This document shows positions 12,212 to 24,700 of a DNA stretch of 64,000 bases, piece after piece. This DNA is from Przewalskia tangutica (Eukaryota; Streptophyta; Magnoliopsida; Solanales; Solanaceae): positions 72,160,093 to 72,224,092 of the forward strand of contig CM056738.1 of assembly GCA_029844215.1 (NCBI GenBank). The letters are read 5' to 3'. The notes beneath the pieces were generated by a model that made no database searches, was not told the DNA's origin, and worked only from the letters and a program-made list of their open reading frames with translations. Position 1 is the first letter of the stretch, and each line of letters begins with the position of its first letter. The translations under genes were made by a program, and so were the position numbers.

Positions 12212-12429
12212 CTCATTTTGATCTTCCTATGGGACCTGTGGGTTAAGTTGTTGTTGATGACTCCACTGTCTCTGATAGTAGTAGTCCATGTGTCCTGATT
12301 TTTTTTTTAACCTGAAAAATAAGAAAAACAACAAAAGGTGATAAAAAGATGCTCGCGGAACAAGTTGGAACTTGTTCTTGGAGCAACCAAATTAGACATA
12401 AGAGTAGATAAATTGATATTGAACTATGC

Positions 12430-12450
12430 CAATCCCCGGCAACGGCGCCA
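12430..12450 (-). other. Primer-binding site of element 2 (tRNA-Asp)
   Basis: The minus strand reads TGGCGCCGTTGCCGGGGA, the complement of the tRNA-Asp 3' end including CCA. It lies six bases inside the 5' LTR boundary at 12457. Confidence 0.85.
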
Positions 12451-12456
12451 AAAACT

Positions 12457-13712
12457 TGATGCGCGCTTTAACGCAAGTGCACGTTGTCGAGTCAAGTAAT
12501 ATAGTCTTGAAGACTGAGTTATCGTCCTCAGGGATTAGTGTTCAATACCAACTTCTATTCTTTGTTATCTATTTGGTGACCGATATTTGAGTTGTTGATT
12601 ATATCTAATAATTGTAAAGACTAATTAACTATGTGTTTACTTCAGTGATGATGGAAATAAGACTTCCAAGTCTCCCCAACTATCCACTTAGATTACTTAT
12701 TAATGCACTTAACTATGGTTCTTCTTCTTTTGGAGATAGCGGGTTTACTAATTCGTTTTATACTCCCGTTAAGGCTATATAAACACTCAACCCCAGTAGC
12801 GCTCCTTTCTACCTTTCGGTGATAAGGATGACTCTATAGGAGGATTAAGAACAAAAACCCTATTAATGCTACACAAGTAATTGAGGTATTTTCATCCCCA
12901 ATTCGACCTATGTCTACCCAACTACATCATAGTCACAACCTCCTCCTTTCGAAGTTTGATTAGAAATCATATAAATAATGATAATTAGTGATCAATTAAT
13001 TACCAAACAATCAAATCATCTATTGGATAAATCTCAACAATAAGAAGAACAACCATAACATGCATTAATTCATAAAATAAGGTTCAAGTGAATTGACATG
13101 GAAAGCCCTATATTAGAATTAGTTCCTAGCCATAGACATGACAAGAACTAATTCAATATCCAACATAAAACTGAAATAAAGTAAAAGAAAGAAAGAAAAT
13201 TACAATAGAATGGTCTCCAATCTTGAACTCCAAGATGTGTTGTGTTGTTGGCAAGAAGGGAACCCTTTAAAACTGCCTAGGATTTTCTTTTAATAACCTC
13301 CAAACCGCCCTTAAGATTTTCCTTCAGGTCTGGCCCATAAAATCGTCCAAAACCTGATTTTTCCCGCGCGCGCCAAGTTCTGCACTGCTCGAGATTAGGC
13401 GCGCGCACAGACTCCGGTCAAGGCGCCGTGGCGCTGGAACTGCAAGCCTTCAATGTTAGCGCCGGGCGCTCGCCTCGCTGGCCGAGGCGCCGCAAGATCG
13501 ACTGTTCTCATGCACGGTTCGCTACTTTCTCATTTTGAGCTCTGGAACCTCTACTTTTGCTCTCTTTTCGCTCCTTTTCCGCCAAAGAGCCATTTTAACC
13601 AATTTGACTCAAAAGAAAGAAAATCTATCCTAAGACGACACGTATTTGTACAAAAAGGGATAAAAGACTCACTAAAAATGACTCAAAAAGTGTATATAAA
13701 ATACACCGATCA
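12457..13712 (-). repeat. 5' LTR of element 2
   Basis: Direct repeat of 7070-8374 with matching ends and the CTAAT duplication outside. On the minus strand it starts TGATCGGTGTATTTTATATA; this TATA-rich terminus is present in both copies. Confidence 0.85.
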
Positions 13713-13717
13713 CTAAT

Positions 13718-14319
13718 GCAGACTCAAAATTTGTCCCAATGTCGAGTTATGACGACACTGGGCTACCATGGTCAAAACACCAAGGTGGGCTAACGCGGAC
13801 TCAAAATTTATCCCAGTGTCGAGTTATGACGACACTGGGTCGGCGTGATGTTAAAATAAAAATAAACTAGCTTGACCCTAGGGGTGTACCGGTATCGACT
13901 TACGTTGTTGGGTTTATGGTGATGTGGAATGAGTGGACCGACACTTGAGGCTGCTTCTGCCATTCGTTGGGAAGGTTGGCCCCCTAACAAATTGCACCGG
14001 TTCGCTGTAAGAGAAAATCCACGTTGTGCTCCTGCTCCTGCATGCTAAGACTTAAGCAAACGGTTAGTGCATAACTGTTACGTCAAAATGATAACGCATG
14101 AATTTATTGATAATGTGATGCCTGTTGCAAATGCTTTGATTTCGCCCTTGCACGGACGTGTTGCGATTGTGAATGCGGATATGTTATCCTTGCTGCAACT
14201 GCCCATGTAGACTAAAGCTCAAGAAAGAGTTAGTGCATAACTGCTAAAACAGAATAATAAAGCATGAATAAGAAATGCAATTTTGAGAGTAGAGAAATCG
14301 TCCTTGCGTAGATGTGGTA
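13718..14319 (-). other. Element 1 interior: hairpin units 2 and 3 and triplicated leader-like module
   Basis: This holds two hairpin units (13735-13762, with one mismatched arm base, and 13812-13839). It also holds copies of a roughly 90-bp module containing TTAGTGCATAACTG (about 14,060 and 14,240; a third, diverged, near 15,130). The module recurs inverted in element 4 at about 40,800-41,100. No coding region is credible. Confidence 0.6.
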
Positions 14320-15080
14320 TGATGATGACGTTGTTTTGGACGTGGCATCGTTTTTGTACGGACGTCGTTTCGGACTCTGCGTCATTTTCGGACTCGGCGT
14401 CGTTTTAGGACGGGCGTTGTTTTCGGACTCTGTGTCATTTTTGGCCGGTGTCGTTTTGAGACATGGCGTCGCTTTCGGACTGGCGTCGTTTTCGGACTCG
14501 GGCGTCGTTTTCGGACTGGCGTCTTTTCATACTCGGGCGTCATTTTCGGACTTGCGTCATTTTCAGACTGACGTCGTTTTCGGACGTGGCGTCATTTTCG
14601 GACTGGGCGTCATTTTTGGACTTTGGTGTCGTTTTCGGACTCGGCGTCGTTTTCGGACTTGACGTCGTTTTCGGACCTGGCGTCGTTTTCGGACTTAGCG
14701 TCGTTTTCGGACTCGGTGTCGTTTTCGGACTCGGCTTCGTTTTCGGACGTGGCGTCATTTTCGGGCGTGGCGTCATTTTCGGACTTGGCGTCGTTTTCGG
14801 ATGTGACGTCGTTTTCGGACTTGGCGTCGTTTTCGGATGTGACGTCGTTTTCGGACTTGGCGTCGTTTTCGGACGTGGCATCATTTTCGGACTTGGCGTC
14901 GTTTCGGACGTGATGTTGAGGGCGTCATTGCGTAGACGTAATGCTGATGACGTCGTTGCCTGGACGTATTGCTGCTGGCGTCGTTGCGTAGACGTAGTGC
15001 TGCTGGCGTTATTGCGTAGACATAATGCTGATGACGTCGTTGCGTGGACGTGATGCTGATGACGTCGTTGCCTGGACGTG
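14320..15080. repeat. CpG-rich short tandem array of element 1
   Basis: From about 14,340 to 14,910 the plus strand repeats GGCGTCGTTTTCGGACT-like units of roughly 16-20 bp. From 14,920 to 15,080 it changes to CGTCGTTGCSTRGACG-type units. Frames stay open on both strands only because of the repetition. The second unit type is shared with the arrays of elements 3 and 4. Confidence 0.8.
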
Positions 15081-15689
15081 TTGCTGCTGCTCCTGTAGAA
15101 TAAATGCTCCTGCAAGCTAAGCTTGAGAAAAAATTAGAGTATAACTGTTAAAACAAAATGATGAGAAATGCAATTCTGTGAGTAGGGATGTCGTCCCTGT
15201 ATGATATGTGGGGTGTTTTGCATTTTGTGAACCGTATGGATTGTCATGATGTCTTTGTTGTGCGTTTGTACACCGCATGGATTGCAATTGACTCTAGGCG
15301 CGAGCTGATGCGCTAGACTTTGTTGCGGGATTTGAATTCTGATTGTTGATGTCATGCGCTTCACGCTTCTTTCTCGCTTCAAGAATTTTGTTGTATTTTT
15401 CATACGCTAATATGAAGAACTTTGTTGTATCTTCTGCTAATATGAAGAACCTGCGCTCAAAGAAAAATTTGTGAGTTTGATGGGGGCGGTTGATTCGCGT
15501 TGACTTTGTAGTTTTGACTCTTGATGCTTGGACGTCTGCCTTGTTTGGACTCATAACCCCTGCCTGGTTTCCTACCTTGTCCCAGTTCGGAATATGCAAA
15601 GGGCGTTTGGCCTAAATTGGGTCTCAATGTGGTTGTTTTGTATATTATGTGTATTTTCGTTATTTTCAAGATAAGGGAAGGTTTCCTGA

Positions 15690-15865
15690 TGGTGTGACCG
15701 AAGCCGATTTAGGCCGCCTACGTATCCCCATGAAGGAATCAGGTCATGACGTAGTTCATTACAAGCGAAATTGAGTGAAAATTAAAATTTCTAAAGGTGG
15801 GACCGAAGCCGAAACGGCCGCCTACGTATCCGCCAAGGGAATCAGGTCAAACGTAGTTCCATTTT
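15690..15865 (-). repeat. Two copies of the ~100-bp TACGTAGGCGGCC repeat
   Basis: Two diverged units just downstream of gag on the minus strand, each with GACCTGATTCC, TACGTAGGCGGCC and CGGCTTCGGTC in that order. The same repeat lies at 39258-39440 (two units, plus strand) and 52981-53490 (five units), always just after the gag region or before the array. Confidence 0.7.
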
Positions 15866-16032
15866 ATTACAGATAAAGCGCAAAATATATTAAACTAACT
15901 ATTTTAGGACTCGGAAGGCCAAGGCAGAGGCATGAGCCCACTTGTTCAAAATGCCTTGCTCTGCGTCTTCAATGGCTGAGTCCTCAGCAGGATCATCACT
16001 TGCAGCACACAACTAAACAAATGACTTATTCA

Positions 16033-17988
16033 TCAGTTAAACAATTTCCGGCAAGGAGCACCTCCCTTTCTCTGGCGGTTGGTCGATGATTCAACTTTCT
16101 TCCCTTTTTGGGTTGGCGTAATAGTCCCTTCCAGACTGCCTTCTTCATTTTTAGCTATCATGCTCACATGGGCATCTTCATAACCGGGGAGAAGGTTATT
16201 GTTTACCTTGAGAGGATCATCTTTCAGCTGAATGACTCCCTCTTCGATTAACTCCTCTATTTTGTCCTTGAGTGTATAACAATTTGCGATGTCGTGCCCC
16301 TCGACACCGGAGTGGTATGCACAATGTTTGGTTTCATCGTGCCCTCGGGAAGTAGGCTTGTGGGTATTTCTGGGAACTGGCTGGAGTATTCCTGCGGCTT
16401 TCAGCTTCTCATACACTTGGGCTATGGGTTCGGCTAAAGGCGTATAGGTTCTGGTTGGTTTTCTCTCAGCATCTATGCGGGGTTTGGGTCCGTTTGGTGT
16501 GCGGGTTTGTGATTGTGGTGAGTATTTTGGATATGCTGGTTGGGTATGGTAAACAGGATATGGGGTGGCGCAGTGCTGATAATATGATTGTGGATTTTGA
16601 GTGTTTTGGTTATAGTAAGAAGGCGGTGGGCTTTGATACACTAGAAATTGTTCTGGCCTATGCTCCTGAATGACCATGATAGAGGGTGATGCATCTCTTC
16701 TCCTCTGTGAGGTACCTCCGATGGAATTTGACTGCACTGCTCTGCTAGTTGCTTGTAGGGCTGTCAGGTTTGTAATTCTGCCTGTCTTAATGCCTTCTTC
16801 CACGAAGTCGCCCATTCTTACGACTTCTGCAAAACTTCGCCCAATTACACTGATCATCCTTTCATAATACGTCGCGTCTTTTAACGACTGCACGAACAAG
16901 GTGGTCATTTCGCTCTCTGCCATTGGAGGTTGGACCTTTGCTGCTTCTGACCGCCACCTCAGGGCGTATTCCCTGAAAGTTTCTGTGGATTTCTTTTCAA
17001 GTTTCATAAGATAAAATCTATCCGGGACAGTGTCAGTGTTGAATCTGAATCTATCCATGAAATCTTGTGCCATGGCATTCCAACCGTCCCATTTTCGAGG
17101 GTTTTGGCATGTGTACCAGTTCAGTGCCTCGCCGGTTAGACTCCTGATGAACAGTTTCATGATGATTGCTTGATTTTTCCCAACTCCAATCAATTTATCG
17201 CAATATAACCTTAGATGAGCTCGAGAATTCCCTTTTTCATCGAACATGTCAAACTTGGGCACCTTGTACCCCACGGGTAATTCAACGTCGGGGTGCATAC
17301 ATAAGTTTTTATATTCTAAACCTTCCTCCCCCTTGTTCATCTGAATGCTTTTGAATGCCTCTTTCAAGCTACGGATTTCTTTTGCCACATTTTCACCAGC
17401 TCTAGTTCGAGTCTGCCGCTCCACTTCCTTGTATTGATCTGTCTCTTGAGAGGATACATGCACAATAAATGGTTGCCTTTCGGTCGGATGTGCTAATGCC
17501 CCATATTGTTTGTTAGGACTAGTGATGCGTGTCCTCTGCTCGTATTGGGTGGCTTGGCAATTTGGGATGAGTGGGGAGATATAAGTAGCTGGAGGTTGAG
17601 ATATGTCTGTAGTAAACAGATCGTTTTGGAGGTCAGCTTGCAAATTGACCGGGCGAGTGACATTTTGGTGTGAGCTAGTATGTAGCGGCCTTTGCGGGGA
17701 GCTTTGGGAAAGGGGAGGCTCAAGGGCCTGTGATACGATTTCATTTGTCCTTTGCTCTGGGAGTGGTGCATTCAAGCTAATTGACAGGTTTGTGATATTT
17801 CGGAGCCTTTCTATTTCGGCTTGCATGATTTCCATTTGCTGCAATAGTTTGGTGAGGTGTTGATCATTGGTGTTTCTCCTTTCTAACGCCTCTGCATCCT
17901 CTACAGGAACGGGGACGAGTCCTAAGTTGTTTCGTTCTGGTGCTTCTTGATTAGTCATTTGTTGGATGATTGTGCTTCTACCAGTCAA
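16033..17988 (-). CDS. gag: Retrotransposon gag protein of element 1 (651 aa)
   Basis: A single uninterrupted frame encoding a nucleocapsid-type protein that would package element RNA in cytoplasmic particles. A coiled-coil-like stretch lies at about residues 37-66. The retrotransposon gag domain spans about 226-405 (motifs ALNWYTCQNPRKW and FMDRFRFNTD). A Pro/Gln/Tyr-rich linker follows at about 445-500. A metal-binding-like knuckle C556-x2-H559-x5-H565-x4-C570 precedes a charged tail. This Cys/His arrangement is typical of Tat/Ogre gag. The start could be Met1 or Met11. The ORF stops with no protease or polymerase after it, and instead about 100-bp repeats and arrays follow. Element 4 carries a close relative with the gag domain deleted. 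The open frame suggests recent or selected function, but expression is unknown. Confidence 0.85.
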   Translation of the reverse strand: MTGRSTIIQQMTNQEAPERNNLGLVPVPVEDAEALERRNTNDQHLTKLLQQMEIMQAEIERLRNITNLSISLNAPLPEQRTNEIVSQALEPPLSQSSPQRPLHTSSHQNVTRPVNLQADLQNDLFTTDISQPPATYISPLIPNCQATQYEQRTRITSPNKQYGALAHPTERQPFIVHVSSQETDQYKEVERQTRTRAGENVAKEIRSLKEAFKSIQMNKGEEGLEYKNLCMHPDVELPVGYKVPKFDMFDEKGNSRAHLRLYCDKLIGVGKNQAIIMKLFIRSLTGEALNWYTCQNPRKWDGWNAMAQDFMDRFRFNTDTVPDRFYLMKLEKKSTETFREYALRWRSEAAKVQPPMAESEMTTLFVQSLKDATYYERMISVIGRSFAEVVRMGDFVEEGIKTGRITNLTALQATSRAVQSNSIGGTSQRRRDASPSIMVIQEHRPEQFLVYQSPPPSYYNQNTQNPQSYYQHCATPYPVYHTQPAYPKYSPQSQTRTPNGPKPRIDAERKPTRTYTPLAEPIAQVYEKLKAAGILQPVPRNTHKPTSRGHDETKHCAYHSGVEGHDIANCYTLKDKIEELIEEGVIQLKDDPLKVNNNLLPGYEDAHVSMIAKNEEGSLEGTITPTQKGKKVESSTNRQRKGGAPCRKLFN

Positions 17989-18790
17989 CGCGAATCAACC
18001 TTTTGGGGATAAGCTAAGCAAAAATAACCATCTAACAAATTAAGCAAACCAAGTTAGTATAATATGCAAAGAGTTGTAGGCAATATTTAATAATAAGCAA
18101 ATTGCAAATCAAGTGCGTGCTCTAACATGTTTGAGACTTCTTTATGCCAGAGGTAGGCCTAAACGTCACATATGCGAGGTTATGATGGATCTGTCCAAAC
18201 CGCCTAACTGTAATGCTTTTGTTGGAAATGGCGACCAAATGACGGTGCACTTTTTCCAATTTCAGCATGTCATGATTAGGTTTGGATTTGTCTATCATTG
18301 CCACGCTACGCATAATATGCTGGTTGGTCGTTGGGTTGAGAAACCCGTCGACAAGTTTGGCGTTTTCCTAATTGTGGTGTCGATGCCAAGGACCGACTCA
18401 CCTAAGGTAAATGCATGCATGCCTTAAAATAAAGAGTGGTATAGCTCTATCATGAGTTTCTAAGATTTGGCTTTACTAGACGCAAGGTCCTGAGCGGACA
18501 ACTCGAGTGAGAAGGCTACGCTACCGATCGTGCAACCGATCTAACTCAAGCAGCGCCAACTCTCCTAAAATTTGGATATTTGGAAAGAAATTTGCAGGTG
18601 CGCGAAGCACACCAGCGTGTGAATGTGTGATAGTGTGAATTTTCCAGAATGGAAGAAATATGAGCGGAATACAAGTTTAAGGAAAGCATTAAAGCAAATA
18701 ACAATTAAAACAAAATACAACACACAAAAATTAAATGCAAAAATAATGCCGAATAATAACCCTAGGTCTGTTGTGGTTAAGAACCTTAAT
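17989..18790 (-). other. Leader of element 1 between PBS and gag
   Basis: Non-coding apart from a short frame (18313-18122) whose product begins near MIDKSKPNHDMLKLEK. The segment 18113-18313 is highly similar to 33990-34170 in element 4. Both put it between the primer site and gag. Confidence 0.55.
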
Positions 18791-18807
18791 CCCCAGCGGA
18801 GTCGCCA
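18791..18807 (-). other. Primer-binding site of element 1 (tRNA-Arg)
   Basis: The minus strand reads TGGCGACTCCGCTGGGG, complementary to the 3' end of a plant tRNA-Arg with CCA. It lies four bases from the LTR end at 18812. Ogre elements are known to use tRNA-Arg. Confidence 0.8.
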
Positions 18808-21727
18808 TTTCTGTAGCGCCCTTTTTCGACCGCGACTTAATTTAAAAAACTCCTGCTTAATAAAAATGTTAGGAAATAAATAAAAATGCTAAATGTTAAA
18901 AAAAATGCTAAAATGTTAAGAGGGTGCTAAAAGTGCTAAGGGGTTTAAAAGAGGGTGCTAAAGATGCTAAAAGGGTTCGCGGAGTCGCCACCTAATTAGT
19001 TTGGGTGAATTATGACACCTAAATGTCAACTAGGTTAAAGTCAACATTAACTCCATTTTTATGGTCTGCAAAACTAGTGTGAGATTCTGAGTAAGGGTTC
19101 TTTATTAATTTAGAGGGAAGGGGTTAGGCACCCTCTAAGATCCGCTAACTTGCGGTTGTCCGTTCAAACCTAGGTTAATTATTATGCTAAGAAAGGCATG
19201 TTTAAAAATGTTTAAGTAAAGAGGTGCTTGCAAATAAAAGGAAAAGGGATGCATTTTATAACCTGAAAAGATTTATAAGATTTGTTTATAAAAGATAAAG
19301 TTTCGAAAATATTAATTCATAAAGTACTTAATGAACATGTATATAATGCAAGAAGTTGATTATGACCGAAGGCACATTTATGAAATAGGCCTAGCATGCG
19401 AGGTATTTATCTAACAAGCGAAACTAATTTTCCTATACTAATGTTAATAATTGAGTTTATAGGAACAAATAATATTTTAACTACGTGAAGAATTATGCAA
19501 GTGAAAAACCGTTAGGTTATTTAATGCAACTTTAAGCAATGTATAGCGAGCCTAAAATAATTAAATTAGAAGAGCAAGTTTCTAGTGTCAAACTACCTAT
19601 TAATGGCAACTCAAAGCTTAAATATCCTAAAGGTTCTGCTAGTAGTGTAATGTTAGACAATTGATTACAATAAATAAATGGGGAAAAAGGAATTAAAAGA
19701 AGACTTGAAGGATGGCGATGTAATTCGCCGGCGGATTGGAATTTCTGACGCGGATAGAGATGCACATAAATGTGGGCCTTCATTTGAAGTAGCTCAAGAT
19801 GAGTCTCGTCATGAGACTCTTTTATTTTTGCTCCGATGCATTTCATGTAAAATAAGAAAAAGAAAAGGATTAGTAACTGTCCAAATTCATTTAACTAACA
19901 AGCAAACATTTAGCCCAGAGTTTGTATGCACATACGTAGTGACCAGCAGATGACAATATACAGTGAGAATATGCAGCCAGTAGGTAAAAAACAAATGAGA
20001 ATGGGCAGGTATATAGGAGACACAAATCAGCTTCACACAAACCTATTCAGTTTCAGCCAGCGGACACAGGCAGGAGCAGAATAAAGAGGAACCTGACTCT
20101 TTTTTTTTTTTAAGGTTCAGGCTTTAGGCACGCAATACAGAGATATGGCAAAGTCAATTTTATGATTTGCAAACAGTGGCAGAAGCCTAACTTCAACTGT
20201 GAGACCTCAAGATAGATAGGTTCACTAGAACTAGCATTTCTAGATTCAATATGGACATCACAGGAGACTGAACTCAGCATATCAGACAGGGTATAATGGT
20301 TGCTGATGTTGATAATAGATTCAGATCTACACATATTTTAAACCTCCACGTAATTAAATTATACTACACAGGTTTTAATAATCGCCTTGATACTCACCAA
20401 CAACCATCAACGTCACTTATTATATGCTTAATTAGTTATTCCAAATACGTATTATGTGCACAAGTAACAAATAAAATATAAGACAAAAGGGGTGATAGAT
20501 TTATTTTAGCACACATGTGCTGGTTAACTATGAAAATCAGCAAGTAGCCGAATAAATAATGAGTCTTACGGGTTTGGCCAAACATGCCTATAAACTGGGT
20601 AAGGCAAAGGCAGGGAGGAAAACAAAGGAAATGCTTATAGTCATAATTTAGGTATAGTAAGCAGTTTACAAATATTCGGCAGTCCACACAAAATGGGAAA
20701 ACTACGCCTCAAATCACCCGGGACATTCCAATCATACAGAATTATATAAGGCTAAGACATATGCATAGACACCGCCAATTCATATTGGCATCCATAGAGA
20801 AATAGAAAAGCACACAAAGGATATGCAAATCCATCAGTTTGTATTATTTACAAAGGAGTAGGCTTGACAAGTTACGACGTGAACATTTCCTTTCTTGCCC
20901 TTGCATATATTTTGTGACATTGCACAAATGGTTTTAGCTTGGCACCAATTAATGACGAATGCATAGTACATGGTCCAGAACTTACAAAATCCAAGTTGGG
21001 CAATTATAGACACAGTAATATACATATGTTTATCCTATGTGAGTCACAAGTTCTATAGGTGACATTTTCATACGAGAAATAGGAATATCATGCTGTTGAT
21101 ATGCATTTAGGGTCATCAATTTCATCATGGAATTAAGGATACAGTAAGAGACAAGAATCTGAATACAAATTGCTCCACTAAGTGTTGAATCCCTGAAACT
21201 CATCGTACAAAAGGGACACACAAGTAAACATGTTGATAGTCGACTCCTAATCTCTCAGGGCATTCTCATATACTAGCTATACTAAATCCAGACATCTAGG
21301 AACATTAAGGTAGACAAACGACATTTTGACCAGCTAACATGCAGGGATGAACTGCAACCTGGGACATCAATTAAATTCGAGAAAAATACACACCAAACCA
21401 GTCACAGTTATCGCAATCTTCCTCGGAATAGGGCACAAAAAAAAACAGAGGGTTATCATACTATCATAGAGCAGTATTTTACTTAGTAACCAGCAGGGTA
21501 TGATCGATAAACGTATATGTCGAAGAATACCAATCGCAAAAATAAACCTGATACAGCCAGCAGGATCATATTCAAACATCAACTAACACAATAATCCAAA
21601 CAAACTGAGCCAACACATTTAACACACAAAGAATGCAATAATACGAAATGAATAGAGAGGAGTTTGGGTTTACCTTCTCCAGGCGGCGAACCGAGGCAGC
21701 GTATTAAGTCGTCGATTCACTCGGGGT

Positions 21728-24700
21728 TGTTGACACCCAATTTTGACCCTCTCGCCCGATCGTTAACTACAAAATTGCATTATTTTTTACAATAATTTTT
21801 AATAATATTTTAAATAATAAAATGCAACAATAGCACCGCATCTTACGTAGAAGACTAAACACTTTAGGTCTCGCGCCCGCATTTATTAATTTTAAGCCTT
21901 GTCATCATTCTTAAATAAATAAATAAATAAATACATAAAATAAATAATTTAGCAATCACATCGTGTTAAATAGCATATTCGCATTTATTAAAGGTAATTT
22001 CATAATTTTTATTTGTAATTTAAATTAATGTTAATCTAATACATGCATTTTAATAGGGTCGCATTTATAAAAGCATTAAGCAATCCTTAAGTGTCATATC
22101 TGCATTTAGCATTTAAATAATTTAATAATAATCTAAACCCCATTCAATTTTAATTTAAAAATACCCATAATAAATAAGTTTTTAATAACGGCATCGCATT
22201 ATAGAATATTAAGCACTAATTAAATAGCACGTCTGTCTTTATTTTTGTAATAATTTAGACTAATAAAGCACCTAAATAATTTAATAACAATTTAAACAAT
22301 CTAATTTACCACTAATTAATTTTGCCTAAAATTAACTCCTAAAACTAATACCCAATATAATACCTAATCAGCCCCACCTTTTAAATTGCCAGCCCACTAC
22401 CGCAGCCCACACCAACCGACCCAACCCATTTTCCCCAAGCCCCTTTATTTCCCTTCCCTTTAGCCCCTAACCGACCAACCCATTTTCCCTCATCTTCTCC
22501 AAACCAACGATTTCCCCACTAAACAAAAACCTAAATCTTCTCCTACTCTCCCCTCTCTCAAACGACACCCTATACCCCCACCCCGTCGTCGACAACACCC
22601 CCTGACACCAACGAATCCGCTGACATGCCCACTCCCTGCACCCCCAACTACTCATTTCACTTCACCTACACAGCCCATACCCTGCATCTCCCTAAAATCC
22701 GCGATTTGAACCAACAAATCGTCCAAAAATCAAACCTTTAACAGCTCTATTTCGAATTCAAACCCAATATTTCACCTATAAAAGACCCCCGTTGTTCTTA
22801 ATTGGAGGGACGGGGGGAATTTGAATTTATCTTGCATATCATCTATTTTTTCTTCATTTTAAGGGGTCCGATTCTTGAGGATTGATTTCTAAGACCTCCC
22901 TTTTGTTCTTCGTTTTTTTAAAAATAATTTGCGTTTAAGCTTTGTTTTCTTCATTCGCACTCATATACATATTCTTCGAGTATAATCGACGAGTCGAAAC
23001 GCGCCTCGGTTTGCTGCCCGAAGAAGGTCAGTAAGATCGATTTTATCTCATCTCTTTAAGCATTTCGTGAATCTGTGTACGCTCGACTTGTCGTTAGTAG
23101 TTCAAGCATGTTTAGTTCTTCCATTAAATAAATAAATAGAAATATACATTGTATAATTCTGATTGGTCAATATGGTTCAAAAAATGCCATTCGTCGCTTG
23201 ATTGATGTGTGTTAATATTGTATGATTAAGAAGCATCGCGTGACAGTGGTTTGACTTGGAGTTCATCGAAAATCATCTCAATGATACTGAACTTGTTTAG
23301 AAGGATCATTATGTTCAATATACAGCTTGAACATGATTATATGCTTCGTTTGGATCAAATGATTCTGCCTATTTAAAAAACCATCTTTGCTTGTCCATTT
23401 CTATGTCCATCATGTTCACCAAATTAGTCATGTTATGCCCTATTTGCCTAAGTGCCATCATGCCTAATGTACATCGTATATGAGAATGCATATTTAGTCT
23501 TGGTTTAAAGGGTTCTGTAGGTCTGAAATGTCATCTTCTTATGGTTATTTGGGTGTTTTCTTTGGCCCTCATATTTTTGAATGGATCGTATACTTGTCTC
23601 TCGTCAGACGTTGTAATACTATTTCTATGCAAGCATAATAATCCTCCCAATCTATGGTCATCATATATTGCCTACTTTGATAGGAATTGTGGTTGTTTGG
23701 TGTTAGTTTAGATAATTCTATATCTGCAGATTTTGTCTTGTTTGGTCAATCAGGTACCCATGTGTCTATTTGCCTGATTGTATGTTTGTCTTACACATTT
23801 TTGGCATTAGGATGTCTAGTTGTGCAGCATGAATACATGTGGTCCTCTTCCTTATTTTCGTGTGAAGCCTACATAGTGAAAATTGGATATTGAAAACTGC
23901 CCAAGGTTGAAAATGCTCAGGTCCTCTGTTTGGAGCACAAGGATATCCATGTATTGTGATATTATTTGACCATTCCTGTTGCTTACTATTTGTTTAGAAT
24001 GTCTGATTTCCTGTATCTACCCCTTCTAGCATATACATGAAATCACATAAGAAACCTCATACCTGTGTGTATTTATTTGGTATATTTTTTTAGCCCATGT
24101 GTTATTCATTTTAAACCATGAAGTTTTGACATGCTGAATCTGTCCACCTTAGGGTATTTAGTTACAGTTTTAAGCCAAGTAGCCATCTGTATGTTATATT
24201 TGACCATGTTTGTACTTTTGTGTAATCTAACCTAATATCATATGCAACCATGTCGTATCTGTATGGATTTAGGCCTAGTTAAGTAGTCTCGTCGGCGTTT
24301 TAGTCTAAGTTAAATGCATGTGAAGTCTTCCTGAATCATATATGAGTTCTTATAACGTGAGATGTTCTCAAAGGTCATCTAACATGCGTGTGATTAATGT
24401 GAAATGTTGATGTGATCCCATAGGATTGTTGGAACTGATTTTGATCATTTTGGGCCACTGTTTTGGCTATTGTTAGACCAATTTTTAGCATATGTCAGAC
24501 TGATTTTCAGTCCCTGTTTAGACTGATTTGCATCCCCTGTTTAGACTGATTTTTCAGACCCCGTTCGGACTGATTCTCAACCCCCGTTCGGATTGATTTT
24601 CAGCCCCCTGTTTGGACTGAGTTTGGGCCAATTTCAGGACTGATTTGTGCCCTAGGCCCAGTAATGTAGTGCAGGAAGGACCCCGCACACTTAGTTTAGC

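Larger units (their letters stand above)
7070..13712 (-). mobile_element. Element 2: non-autonomous LTR retrotransposon, tRNA-Asp primed
   Basis: Complete 6.6-kb element with direct LTRs (7070-8374 and 12457-13712), each TGATGCG...CGATCA on the plus strand, and the target duplication CTAAT (7065-7069 and 13713-13717). On the minus strand the PBS (12450-12430) matches the 3' end of tRNA-Asp, and a purine tract (8389-8375) precedes the 3' LTR. The interior encodes a 191-codon ORF and a broken 'putative plant transposon protein' ORF, with no gag zinc knuckle and no pol. The PBS and the GGGAGGCAACCC motif near 11,590 recall Athila-type gypsy elements. The LTRs agree closely outside a GC-rich core, so the insertion is fairly young. 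Confidence 0.85.

Noticed and set aside
14463..15115. Long frames on both strands with FGLGVVFGL or SPKTTPSPKTT repeats
   Set aside because: Pure products of the short CpG-rich tandem unit, open on both strands at once.
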